A stretch of 64,000 bases of DNA from Annulohypoxylon bovei var. microspora (taxonomy: Eukaryota; Ascomycota; Sordariomycetes; Xylariales; Hypoxylaceae), in the NCBI GenBank assembly GCA_022836615.1, contig MU405312.1, positions 81,177-145,176 of the forward strand, in the 5' to 3' direction. The notes beneath the pieces are model-generated. The model did no database searches, was not told the origin of the DNA, and saw only the letters and a program-made list of their open reading frames with translations. Of this stretch, positions 46,122 to 57,336 are shown piece after piece. The translations under genes and the position numbers were made by a program. The stretch's first letter is position 1; each line of letters starts with the position of its first letter.

Positions 46122-47507
46122 TCATGACTTATCCTTCGATTTTGCTTTGCTCTCTATCGTAGTTACTGGCCCATACTTTAGAAGTAAAGCAACAATCCCA
46201 TCTTGGCAGCACGCTTTCTCGTACACTCCCCGCCTCTGGATCTTAGTAAACTTTAGTTCGTCCTTGGCACGATGCGCTATAGGTGGTATGTAAGAGTTTA
46301 GAAGCCTTGCCACCCTGCGATAGCTATTGTCGGTGTCGTAGCATGATGTCCCACCGCAGTTTCGTTGCTTCCACTGGTTCCACGACGTATCGAAGTCGAA
46401 TTTGCGAATGTCCTTCACGTTCTTAAACTCTTCTCTTCTCGTAGCGAACAGCGTGCCTAGATGCGAATTCAATAGCAACGCGCCCCAGTTCTTCAAGAGA
46501 TCTTCTACACCCCGGGCCCAAGCAAAAGCAGCCTCTTGAGATGTTCTAGGAATATAATTTGATTTTTCCGAACCCATCCAACTGAGTCTCATTTGCTCTA
46601 GGCCCACTTTAACATCTTTGTATGCGTTTTCCAGGCTACTCGCCCTCGCCAGAAGCTGGTGCATGACAATCCCATCCTGCCGGACATCCCACATATGACC
46701 CTTCGACGACTTCTTCTTTAGATGTTTAATCACTTGCACTTCTGCAGCCAAGGCCTTACTCAAATGTTCTTTCATCTTAGCCAGGTTCTTTTCCATAAAT
46801 ATACCGGTATCGTTCCGTTCCCAAAGACTACGATACGTCTGAACGGTGTCTATCACGATACGTTTCGCGGGCCCTGCCACATTGTTGTACTTCTCCTCGG
46901 AATGCGTCACATCCTCCGACTCTTTTTGCCTAGCAAGATGAACCAGGTACTTGATTCCTTGACCACCATCAGCATACCAGTGCCACAGGAGTCTGCTCAT
47001 CAGCAATCTATGGAGTAGCTTTTCGCGAGCAGCGAAGAAGTATTCGAACGCGGTCTCGGCCTTTGCAAGGTGTGCTTCGCGCTCCTTAATCCTAGTCTCG
47101 ATCCTTGGTATAAGTATGTAGTCATCTCCTTTGGGGTCCGTATCAAAACTCAAGGGTACGGTCTCCATCATTGTAGCGATAGTCCTGCTATTGGCCTCCG
47201 CGCTATCAAACCAGGGCTCGGACCCGGTGTCGTCATGGAAGATCGTTTGGGAACCCCTCCAGAAGGGTACCATGGCTTCACTGATGTTCATAGTTCTGGA
47301 GTCTGGTTTCCTCGGCTTCGGCTCGCGTTCTTCGGTCAAATCTGCGACGATGAATCTTGTGACCAGAATGACGAGCGTGGCCACGACGACAGATATCCAA
47401 AATGTACTTTCATTTCGGCGTTCGCCTCCTCGGCGTCGTGGCAAGGCCGCATCTTGGCGCGGTTCTTCGAGATGATCGTCCATCGCCTCACCGCAATCGT
47501 ATGACAC
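46122..47507 (-). CDS. Unknown single-pass membrane protein
   Basis: Single exon, 461 aa (or 453 aa from the second Met, MDDHLEEPRQ). A short charged N-terminus with RRRGGERR is followed by one transmembrane helix near residues 36-57 (FWISVVVATLVILVTRFIV). The long remainder is alpha-helical and charged, with coiled-coil-like stretches (KEREAHLAKAETAFEYFFAAREKLLHRLL; KNLAKMKEHLSKALAAEVQVIKHLKK). No catalytic motif. This topology suggests a type II membrane protein. ORFs on the other strand are shadows. Confidence 0.65.
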   Translation of the reverse strand: MSYDCGEAMDDHLEEPRQDAALPRRRGGERRNESTFWISVVVATLVILVTRFIVADLTEEREPKPRKPDSRTMNISEAMVPFWRGSQTIFHDDTGSEPWFDSAEANSRTIATMMETVPLSFDTDPKGDDYILIPRIETRIKEREAHLAKAETAFEYFFAAREKLLHRLLMSRLLWHWYADGGQGIKYLVHLARQKESEDVTHSEEKYNNVAGPAKRIVIDTVQTYRSLWERNDTGIFMEKNLAKMKEHLSKALAAEVQVIKHLKKKSSKGHMWDVRQDGIVMHQLLARASSLENAYKDVKVGLEQMRLSWMGSEKSNYIPRTSQEAAFAWARGVEDLLKNWGALLLNSHLGTLFATRREEFKNVKDIRKFDFDTSWNQWKQRNCGGTSCYDTDNSYRRVARLLNSYIPPIAHRAKDELKFTKIQRRGVYEKACCQDGIVALLLKYGPVTTIESKAKSKDKS

Positions 47508-47910
47508 TCTCTGTTTTTGCTCTCGTTATGATTTTCTCAAGGTTAAGTAGGTATTCTCTAGGTAGGGGTCTAGTCTTTCTTCGCTTGAATTTCTCAACCA
47601 ATTCGATATTTTCATGAATAGCGAAGTAGAAAAGGTGTCTTCTTTTCTTAGGACAGACATGTTGATGGATTTTTGACTCCGCATTTCCCTTTTGTGATCT
47701 ATCAAATTTAGTTGTCGCTTGCGGTGATGATGAGGTAGGGAGTTCTTTGTCGTCCCAAGACTGCGGATAATAGTCACTATGTTACGAGCCTGCGAGCGTG
47801 GCTTTACAAAACCCATATTGGTACCTATCAGTATCTACCTACCCGCCCAGAAAGGCACTTACCGAATGCAGCTAATACATGACGTTTGTAAACAAAGACA
47901 TGTTTATATT

Positions 47911-48431
47911 GAGTGATGCTAGATCCAGATTGGTTTTTCCTATCAGCTGGCGACACTCCGCCACCTATTTTAGCAGCATGTATGTCTCAGCCAGTTTGAC
48001 TTTCCCACCACCCCATGTTTTATTAAAAAAATTTGTAAATTATTAAGATCTAACCCATTATCCACGATCTTTTAACATAACAAGACGTCGTCGTCGCCTC
48101 TGCGGTAGACGAAGCACGGTATATGGTCCGGCAGCCCTCGCCACGATATAATCTTCTACTGGGGGTGACGTTGCGGCGGCGGCGCTCGCAGTGCCTAAGC
48201 TGGTGGTGTTCGTATTAGACATCTTGAGATTAGGTATAAGGAACAAGGTAAGAGAGATTATATTATCGTTGTAAAGAGACAATTAGATATATATATAAAG
48301 TGGTGGGCAAGTCAAACTGGCTGAGGCATATTATATGCTGCTAAAATAGGTGGCGGAGTGTCGCCAGCTGATAGGAAAAACCAATCTGTAGGTACGCAAG
48401 CAAAAAAACCAATCTGGATCTAGCATCACTC
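47911..48431. mobile_element. MITE with long inverted repeats and 8-bp target duplication (hAT-like)
   Basis: Left arm 47911-48013 and right arm 48300-48431 are inverted copies starting GAGTGATGCTAGATCCAG. Both flanks carry TTTATATT (47903-47910 and 48432-48439), an 8-base target-site duplication as made by hAT transposases. The right arm has an extra block of about 29 bases flanked by AGATTGGTTTTT. The 286-base core holds only a short ORF (minus, 48058-48222) without transposase motifs. Non-autonomous. Confidence 0.85.
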
Positions 48432-48439
48432 TTTATATT

Positions 48440-50904
48440 TATATCAATATATTATAGGTGAGAACTAATTGAATCTGCCGACATTAAGCGATACCCAAAG
48501 AGCTGCTAGACATGATAGCTTACTGCACAATAAGATGCTAGGAACGGCTGTGCCTGACGAAGACTCAGGAGATCATATGTAGAATACTAGTACTAGTTCT
48601 CACTTCAGATATCTTTAGATCAGATAATTCCACCAAACCGTCGGGTTAAGCTAAGCCAATAGAAGAAGTTTTAATCTCCGTGCATTTTCCGCTTTTCGCT
48701 TTTCGCTTTCCGCTGGAGAAATCGGATGAAACAGACATAACCGGCAGCGTACATACATGATCCTGAGGACCTGTACATATAATGGTGGACCTTTCACCGT
48801 TGGTCGAATCGGCAGATGTGCGTATAAGGCGACATAGGCGACTTGGCGATATCGTAGCATCGAGCGGATGCCATGCTAGCTCGAACGAATAGTATCTCAC
48901 TCATATCATTCAGTCATGATCGATCGTACGTGTAAAACATATGGATTGTACGGATCAAGTCATCGGGTAGGGTTAGGGTAGGGTTAAAGGAGGGTTGAAC
49001 AGAGAAAGGTGAACGGGTTAAGAAATTACTCCGGGTTCACTAACCCGGCCGGCATAACTCAATAAAACGGAGGTGCAGCGGCGCTGACCTAGAGAGAGAA
49101 GTCAGCCAGATGCCAAGCTGTCAAACTATTCCTCCTTTGTGATAGGTAAAATTCAAGGGACATTCATTTGGAAATAGCCCCATTGGTTATTAATCCGCAA
49201 TTGACTAGGTACTATTTGTAGGTTAGTTTATGGCATAATGCTACCTACATAGGTACTGTAACAAAATATTTTATCTAGAAAATGCGCAAGTTCAATCATG
49301 TGTTCTTGATTGTATAAATTGTTGAGAGAATGAACTGTTCTTAGTCTTGATCAAGAGTGTTGAACGAGAAGAGTGGAACTAAATCCAAACATCGGCCGAA
49401 GCACTTCGGGCTTTTAATTCTAGGTAGATGTCCATATCAGGTAGGTAGGTACAATTATGCAGCTGGTAGGCATGTATGTAGGTAGGTATTGCTACCTTAC
49501 TAATTCCACGTTCTCAGCCCTAACATTCAGACCTTGAAAGTTGACTGAAAATAGAAAAGGATGGATTTGATGTTCATCTCTGTTTATCCCTACCTCATAG
49601 GGACTGATATTGCCTGACAAGCTGTCCATCCTTTCCAGGTCTTTTTAATCATCTGGTAAATATCAATATTGAAAGGGAAGGTAATACATACTATCTGTAT
49701 ACTAGAGCTGTTATAGATTAGATGCGGCAGATGCACTACTAACTTAGTCGAGTGCTAAGTCCAAAATAGATGAGGCAATCTGCATAGTGACGCCAGTTAT
49801 CTGTTATTATGTGTCCATACTTGCGTACATGTGTGGTACAAAATGGCTAACCCGATGGCTTAGTGCCTGGTAGAATAGGTACGATAGCAAATACCCACCC
49901 GTAAAACCTGGAATCTTTCAACTTTCGGCCAAACGACCGAGACTCATTACTCATCTCCGTGCATCTCCCCTATGCCACGACGCCTTCGAAACGATCTAAG
50001 TATGTACTTCGGTCTGGACTTTTCATCATCCATAGCAGGCAAGTACTGTATGCTGCCACGTTTTATAATGTAGGTAGCCAAGCCATACCTAAGCCGTACC
50101 TAAGCCATATACGCCATGCATGATCAGAGGCCGATACTAAGCTAATGTGATGTAACTTACGATCCGACACCCGGCGGCACCGTCCATCCTAGTAGCCAGT
50201 CCAGCCAGCCCTGGCGTACGGGTCTTTAGATCTCAAGGATCCTTAACAGCCACGTCCCTGCAAAGAATTCGAACCTACCTAGTATTGGTAGCTGATAGGC
50301 TGATACGGTACATGGTAAGTTAGTATGTACTTGTGTCATACGTGCGTGCGAGCATGAAGAAGTGGAAGCCTATGAAGTCAATACCCAAGTAAGTGGATCG
50401 ACAACTGCTGGGTGCCGAGCCGAGGTTCGCACCAGGGTCCAGCATATACTAGCATGAGGTTTGCTGGAAAACTTATCAAGCCGCTCATGCCGGAGCAGCT
50501 TAATGCATCGAGTAGCAATTCTGCTTTGTTTGTTTATCTCTCCTGCCACAAAGCAAAGCAAAGCTAGCTGCAGTGAACCTGACCTCTTACTGATCGGTCA
50601 AACAATACGTGCATCAATTAACCCGACTATTGTGTCCTACTTCCTATTCCCTGCTGAGAGACTGAAGTCGGCCGAGCACCCGCCGGACCGTCCTTGTCTA
50701 CGAAATACCGACCACACGGGATTCGGACTTGCTGACCACACCCCGGGGGCTGTGTCTCAAGTCTTCGTGTACTCTCATATATATACACATTCCACACAAG
50801 CGTCTCTGGGTTTTTTTCATCTCAGAGACAGCACACTCTCATAAGATATGCAAATTGAGTGGCCGTCGATTCTAAGTCGCTCGAGTATCAGTTCAGAAGA
50901 AACA
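48440..50904. other. Gene-poor region, promoter side of CYP505
   Basis: No supported gene over 2.4 kb. It contains a short interstitial telomere-like stretch (GGGTAGGGTTAGGGTAGGG, about 48966-48984) and many GTAGGTAGG motifs near 49440-49490. The final 200 bases before 50905 are the likely CYP505 promoter and leader. Confidence 0.5.
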
Positions 50905-53900
50905 ATGTCGAACACGACAGCTATCCCAGAGCCTCCAGGTCTTCCGTTCCTAGGCCACATTGCCGAACTTGATAGAGAACTTCCCCTACGCTCCTTCGTC
51001 TCGCTTGCCGATAGGTATGGTATGTACCATAGGATGAGAAATGAAAAAGCCTCTATTTAGACTCTTTACTGACATCTCACAGGCGAGATATTCCGACTTC
51101 GTCTTCCCGGACGGTCTATTGTATTCGTCTCAAGCCATCGTCTCGTCGACGAGCTTTGTGACGAGAAGCGGTTCATAAAGATCCCGAAAGGTGCCCTTTT
51201 CGAAATTCGAAATGGTGTTCACGATGGTTTATTCACGGTAAGATAGTTTACCTACCTCTAGGTAGTTTAGCTCCTTTCAACACGACGGGTATACTAATAA
51301 ATCTTATAGGCCAAGATAGAAGAGCCGAACTGGGGCATCGCACATCGAGGTTTGTTTAGCGGGATCCAGTCTACGCTGCTATGATTGCTTACGCCGAATA
51401 GTTCTTATGCCTGCGTTCGGCCCCATACCAATTCGGGGGATGTTCGGTGAGATGCACGAGATCGCAACTCAGCTCACTATGAAATGGGCTCGATATGGAC
51501 CCAATCATCCGATCGAAGTTACGGACGACTTCACTCGCCTTGCGCTTGACACGCTTGCCCTTTGCTCGATGGGCTATCGTTTCAACAGCTACTACACATC
51601 AGAAATGCACCCATTCCTATCAGCCATGGGCGACTTTCTCACCGAGTCAGGCAACAGGCCGAATAGAACGATGCCGTCTTGGTTCTATCGAAACGAAGAC
51701 GCCAAGTATTGGAAGGACATAGATACCCTACGAAAGACGTCCGACGACGTTCTTAAGGAGCGTAAAAAGAACCCCTCCGACCGGAAGGATCTGCTCGACG
51801 CCATGCTGAAGGGCGTAGACCCGAAGACCGGACAGCACATGACCGACGAGAGTATCACCGATAATCTCATCACTTTCCTCATCGCAGGACACGAGACGAC
51901 ATCCGGACTGCTCTCTTTCGCCTTCTACGAACTTCTGAAGAAGCCCGAAGCCTACCGCAAGGCTCAAGAGGAGGTTGACACGGTTATCGGAAGAGGACCC
52001 ATCACAGTCGAGCACATGTCCAAGCTCCCTTACATTTCGGGCGTAAGTCAAGAGATTCCTTGTCACCTACTCGACCGCCCATCCATCCCCATCCCCATCT
52101 CACTATTACTATCTCTTTCGTCATGCCGACGCTTTGATCATGCACACTCCCAAGATATTACGGAATCAACTGACACTTTTTTTATTTTTATTTTTATAGA
52201 TAATGCGTGAGACCCTGAGATTAGATGCGCCGATTTCGTTGATCGGAGTTACGGCTAAGGAGGATACTGTCCTCGCGGGCAAGTACCCGATATTCAAGGA
52301 CGAGCCCGTGTCTTTGCTCCTCAAGAAGGCACACGTAGACCCAGCTGTCTTTGGTGATGACGCGGGGGAATTCAAACCGGAACGCATGCTGGACGAGCCG
52401 TTCAACAAAATCCCCAAGAACGCGTGGAAACCTTTCGGCAATGGACTCCGAGGGGTACGTGTATCCTCGACTAACCTTTGTTTCCACCTGCTGACTTGAC
52501 ATCTTACAGTGTATCGGTCGTCCGTTTGCCTGGCAAGAAGCTACGCTGGCTATAGCTATGCTTCTACAGAGCTTCAATTTCGTGATGGATGATCCGTCGT
52601 ATAGCTTGGCTCTGAAGCAGACGCTGACCATCAAGCCTAAGGGCTTCCGCATGAGAGCAACTCTCCGCCACGGAATGACACCCAGTCATCTAGAACACCA
52701 TCTAGCCGGCAAGGAATTGCCCACAGAATCTCTCAGCAGCCTCTCTCTGAAAGATTCCGCGATGCCCGCTGTTCAAGGTAACGGGAAACCTCTCACGATC
52801 TTGTACGGAAGTAACAGCGGCACTTGCGAGTCTTTCGCCCAGAGAGCAGCTAGCGACGCATCGCGCCACGGATTCTCAGTTTCCAAGATCGATATCTTGG
52901 ATACCGCGAACGGAAACCTACCCAAGGATCAGCCGGTGCTTATAATCACCGCGTCTTACGAAGGACAGCCTCCGGATAACGCCGCCCATTTCGTCTCGTG
53001 GCTCGAGAGCATCAAAGACAAGAAAGCGCTCGAGGGCGTGCAGTACACTGTTTTCGGTGTTGGCCACCACGACTGGGCCCAGACTTTCCACAGGATCCCT
53101 AAGTTAGTCGATAGCAAGCTTGAAGAAGCCGGAGCTACGCGGGTCGCCGACTTGGGACTCACCGATGTTGGAAATGGCGACGCGTTCACCGATTTCGAGA
53201 CGTGGGAGGACGAAGTGCTCTGGCCAACGTTCAAGAAACAGTACGGCGCGTCGAGCGAAGATGCGGACTTGTCGCAAGCCATCGGCTTAAAGGTTTCGGT
53301 AACGAGCCCTCGCACGTCTACCTTACGACAGGACGTCATGGAAGGTCTGGTGGTCGAAACCCGCACGCTGACAGCCGAGGGCGAGCCCGCTAAAAAGCAC
53401 ATCGAAATCGTGCTCCCGAGCGACGAGACTTACCGAGCTGGTGATTACCTCGCCGTTCTGCCCATCAACCCCAAGCAGACTGTCGAACGAGCCATGCGCA
53501 GGTTCCATCTTCCGTGGGATGCGCATATTACCATCGGCAGCGACGGGATTACCTCCCTCCCGACGAACACGTCGCTACCTGCCCATAGCGTTTTCGGCGC
53601 CTACGTCGAACTATCTCAGCCCGCGACCAAGAGGGTAAGTTGATAATCACTCTCGCTCACCCGCCCTACTCTGCCCTGCCCTACCCCACCCCTCTATATA
53701 AACCGCTAAGCTAATAATACTCGTAGAACATAACCGCCCTCGTCGAAGCAGCGAAGCATAAGATCCAGCAGGAGTCTCTTAAGAAACTCGCGAACGAGTC
53801 CTACGAAGAGGTCTTACACAAGCGTATCTCCGTGCTAGATCTTCTCGAGAAGTACCCGTCCGTCGACTTACCTCTCGGCACATTCCTCGCGATGCTCCCG

Positions 53901-54717
53901 CCGATGCGTGTGCGACAGTAGTACGTTCCCCCCTTTCCCCTTTCCCCTTCTCCTACTCCTTCTCCCACCCCTTTCCACACAACCCAACTCAAACCAACCT
54001 TCTAAATCAAAACATCCTTCTAACATCGTAACTTATAGTTCCATCTCCTCCTCCCCGCTCTGGAACCCCTCCCACGTAACCCTCACCTTCTCCATCCTCG
54101 ACTCGCCCTCCAAATCCGGCTCGGGCCGACACGTCGGCGTCGCGTCGTCGTACCTAGCGTCGCTCGCGGCGGGCGACAAGCTGCACATCTCGGTGCGGCC
54201 GTCGCACGCGGCCTTCCACCTGCCGCAGGACGTCGAGAACACGCCGATCATCTGCGTGGCGGCGGGCACGGGGCTCGCGCCCTTCCGCGGCTTCATGCAG
54301 GAGCGCGCGGCCATGGTGGCCGCCGGCCGCAAGCTCGCGCCCGCCATGCTGTTCGTGGGCTGCCGCGAGCCCGGCAAGGACGACCTGTACGCCGAGGAGC
54401 TGGAGGCGTGGGAGCGCAGCCGCGCCGTCACGGTGTGCCGCGCCTACAGCCGCAAGCCCGAGGCCGCCGCCGGCAACAGGTACGTCCAGGACGCGCTGCG
54501 CGCCGCCGAGGGCGAGGTCACGAAGCTGTGGAAGGACGGCGCCAAGCTGTTCATCTGCGGGTCCCGGGCCGTGGGCGAGGGCGTCAAGGACGCGATCGTG
54601 GAGCTCGTGCAGAAGGACGCGCAGAAGGCGCACGGCAAGGAGGTCACGGACGAGGAGGCCGGGAAGTGGTGGGAGGGCCTGCGGAACACGCGATACGCTA
54701 CGGATGTGTTCGATTGA
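50905..54717 (+). CDS. Self-sufficient cytochrome P450-reductase fusion, CYP505 family (P450foxy-type)
   Basis: Eight exons: 50905..51019, 51083..51237, 51310..51349, 51402..52042, 52200..52454, 52510..53634, 53727..53920, 54039..54717; 1067 aa. One chain carries both the heme domain and a diflavin reductase, hydroxylating fatty acids near the omega end with NADPH (family knowledge). Heme part: IPEPPGLPFLGHI, AGHETTSG (about 264), ETLR (321-324) and FGNGLRGCIGRP with Cys 403. The reductase part starts near 495: FMN loop LYGSNSGTCESFA, then FAD/NADPH domains with YLAVLPINP, GTGLAPFRGFMQER, VCRAYSRK and the terminal RYATDVFD. No membrane anchor, so cytosolic. An ATG at 50848 would add 19 residues. 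Last exon is very GC-rich. Confidence 0.95.
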
Positions 54718-55649
54718 GCTGCGGCTTAGCTAGGTACATGTCTTGTGTTATTCGGAATAGAGGACTTTGTTATTCAGGCTAGGTAGGACAGATTGCTTAT
54801 AGACTGCACATGTACGATTATATAATTCATAGTGTGGGACGGGTTTGGGGATCTACTCCCCTTCGTTTTATACATCGTTATTAACCCCTAGAATGATGAT
54901 AACAACCTTATGGATGAATTTCTTGAATACCTAGGTACCTTGTAGAAGTCGTGTGCCTAAGACTTTATGTACTTACTTGTCTATAGTAGATACCTAGCTA
55001 ACTTGAGTGGTTGATGGCCAGCGGACCGTTAGACTTTCCTTCACTCACGATATAGACGGGAGCCAAGTTCATACACCTTACATACATAGCTTGATATCAC
55101 AATCCCTTTTGAAATCTGTATTGGTTCAAAATATGTGTATTTGCATTTCTTAATAGCCAATCATATATGTGTCGTAACAGTTCTGGACCACCTGCCCCTT
55201 CCATCGACCAGTCCGGCGGGACATCTTGGCATCGAATTTACCCACAGCTCTGGTATCTACCTGGGCGGGCAGGCAGCGAGATAGGATCCTAATCAAGAAG
55301 TTGCTTCGTGAGATTCTATGGTGACGCAACCTCAATCGGCATCGATCGATCGCGCTTTGTCGAATGTTAAATATTAGGTCGAGACAATCTTGATTTAGGT
55401 CTTGTGCAAGTCCAAACTTACACCTGCACACGTACCTGCACACGTAGGTATACATCCATCTGATCTGAGTAAGAAGGACCTATGCGTAATCATTTACAGT
55501 GCTTTCTTTGAAGACTGACAAGAGTTGTCTGCTGTGCTGAAATCCAACCTGAGATAATATTCGAGGTGGAAAATCCAGCAATCACAAATTCCAGTAACAT
55601 CCACTCACTCACTCACTCACTCACTCCTAAAATTCACCCTACGACATTT
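54718..55649. other. Intergenic with ACTC microsatellite
   Basis: No supported gene. An (ACTC) run at about 55603-55626 lies just before the next start codon, in its probable leader. CACACGTACCTG is repeated around 55428-55445. Confidence 0.6.
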
Positions 55650-56267
55650 ATGGGTATCAAAGGGTCTAGTCAAGCCCAAAGTATCCTGTCGATACTTCTA
55701 CTTACCACCGTCTTCCTACTATTCCGGTACACGGTTAATCCCAGCACTCCGCCGCCGGTCGCCGACAAGATGCCAGACTCGGTCGACGTCATCTCGAAGC
55801 TAAAGGTGTCAGTCCGCCAAGTCAGCGCTCGTCCGGCGAAACTGGGGGTTTCTGTCACCAACGCACACGATGGCCCGGTAACGATCTTGTCGTGGAACTC
55901 TCCGCTCGACCCGCTGGCCCTGCAGCTGGGTGTCGTGTCCTTCGTACCCGCCGGTAGCGAAAGCGATGGGAGCCCCATACAGATCCCGACGATCCAGATT
56001 AGGCGCAGAATGCCTCCCGGGCCGGAATCGCTCGTTACGATCGGGGCGGGTCAGACGAGAGAGCAGGAATTGGAACTCAAGGAGCCTATCGTACCACTGG
56101 AGAAGCTACGTGGCAGAAGAGTGGCCGTCGTCTGCAGAGGAGAGTGGATTAGTGTCTGGCCATCAGAGGCCGACGCTATTACTAAGGTTTCTTTGGAGAA
56201 TGCTGGTGCCAGTGACGATGCGTTCAGGGGGGATTTCCAAAGCGAGGCAGTTGAAATAGAGCTATGA
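55650..56267 (+). CDS. Unknown protein with N-terminal membrane anchor
   Basis: Single exon, 205 aa from MGIKGSSQAQ. An in-frame ATG at 55566 would add 28 residues encoded largely by the ACTC repeat, so I prefer the later start. A hydrophobic segment at residues 12-30 (ILSILLLTTVFLLFRYTV) is a signal anchor or signal peptide. The rest is beta-rich (KLGVSVTNAHDGPVTILSWNSPLDP ... LGVVSFVPAG) and weakly recalls the propeptide of deuterolysin-type metalloproteases, but there is no HExxH and no protease domain. Function unknown. Confidence 0.65.
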   Translation: MGIKGSSQAQSILSILLLTTVFLLFRYTVNPSTPPPVADKMPDSVDVISKLKVSVRQVSARPAKLGVSVTNAHDGPVTILSWNSPLDPLALQLGVVSFVPAGSESDGSPIQIPTIQIRRRMPPGPESLVTIGAGQTREQELELKEPIVPLEKLRGRRVAVVCRGEWISVWPSEADAITKVSLENAGASDDAFRGDFQSEAVEIEL

Positions 56268-57336
56268 GGAACTTGATTTTAATTTGGAGGAATGAGGAAT
56301 GGTCGATATTTGTATCAACACCCGACCACCCGACCACCCGACCACCCGACCGCCCACCCGTTGTATTCGGTATTGTTTACCTAAAGCAGTCCTACTGAGT
56401 TGGTGTTCAAGTTGTGTCCAGTCCAGTATTAGTATTCGCAAATGGCAAACAAACGACAGGTGTTAAATATTAGTATTAGGTATCGAACCTCGTCAGTCCA
56501 AATATCTCATATGTTGTTTATATACCTCTAGGTATCTACCTGAGCATTAGGCGAGAATACGTGTTTTTCGGAATGAATACATAGTTGAATACCTAGGTAT
56601 CTACCTACCCAAGAGACGGTGTGAAATCGATCTTGTTTGGAGGTTGGATACGTGTAAGTGGGAGTAGTTGGGTATTAAAGCGTTAAATCGAGCCTGACGT
56701 AGTCGTTTTTATTTATACAGTCTCTTATCAGCGTCGAAACAGCATAAATCTGTTAAAGAAAGACCGTCGAATTAATCTAAAGCTGCAATTTAATAATTTG
56801 ATAATTTGATAAAGTTGGACAAATCGGATGTTTGACTCTTCTAAGTCATTTCCAAAGTTATGAAGGGAGCATTGAAGTAATCTTGCGATACCAAACAACT
56901 CAGCTGATAAGAAGGTTTGTACGAAGTAAGAGCATTAATTTCATAGAAATATCAAATGAACATTAAACGGAATGGACAACATGAATCTAGGTGTATTAAT
57001 GATTAATGTAGGAACAGACGGTTGAACACGAACTATATGACATATAAAGTTGGAATGTGAATGATGGATGGATGTGAATGTGAATGACACCCTAATTCGT
57101 CCCGTATCTCGAATTTTAGGTAGGACTCGCGGACTCGTAGGACCGAACCTTAAGAAACTTACCCCACCAACCCACCAACCAGCCCACCACAAGAGATGGA
57201 AGGGTGCCCAGGTGGTGCGGGGTTCCCCTGAAGCCCACTAATCCCCTAATCCCATAGTTCTGTAATCCCACCTGCACCTACCTAACCTAAGCACGACCTG
57301 GGCAGGGCTGCACTGCTACCGCAGAAAAGTATGGTA
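56268..57336. other. Intergenic with 8-bp tandem repeat
   Basis: CCCGACCA is repeated about four times at 56321-56352. TACCTAGGTATC motifs lie near 56525 and 56588. No gene seen before the terminal-inverted-repeat element. Confidence 0.55.

Noticed and set aside
47526..47816. Minus-strand ORF as an upstream exon of the 46122-47507 gene
   Set aside because: No phase-compatible splice pair joins it to the gene, and the gene already has a good start.
54408..54782. Arg-rich ORF, and long minus-strand ORFs, over the CYP505 reductase exon
   Set aside because: Shadow frames from high GC; the true frame ends in the conserved reductase C-terminus.
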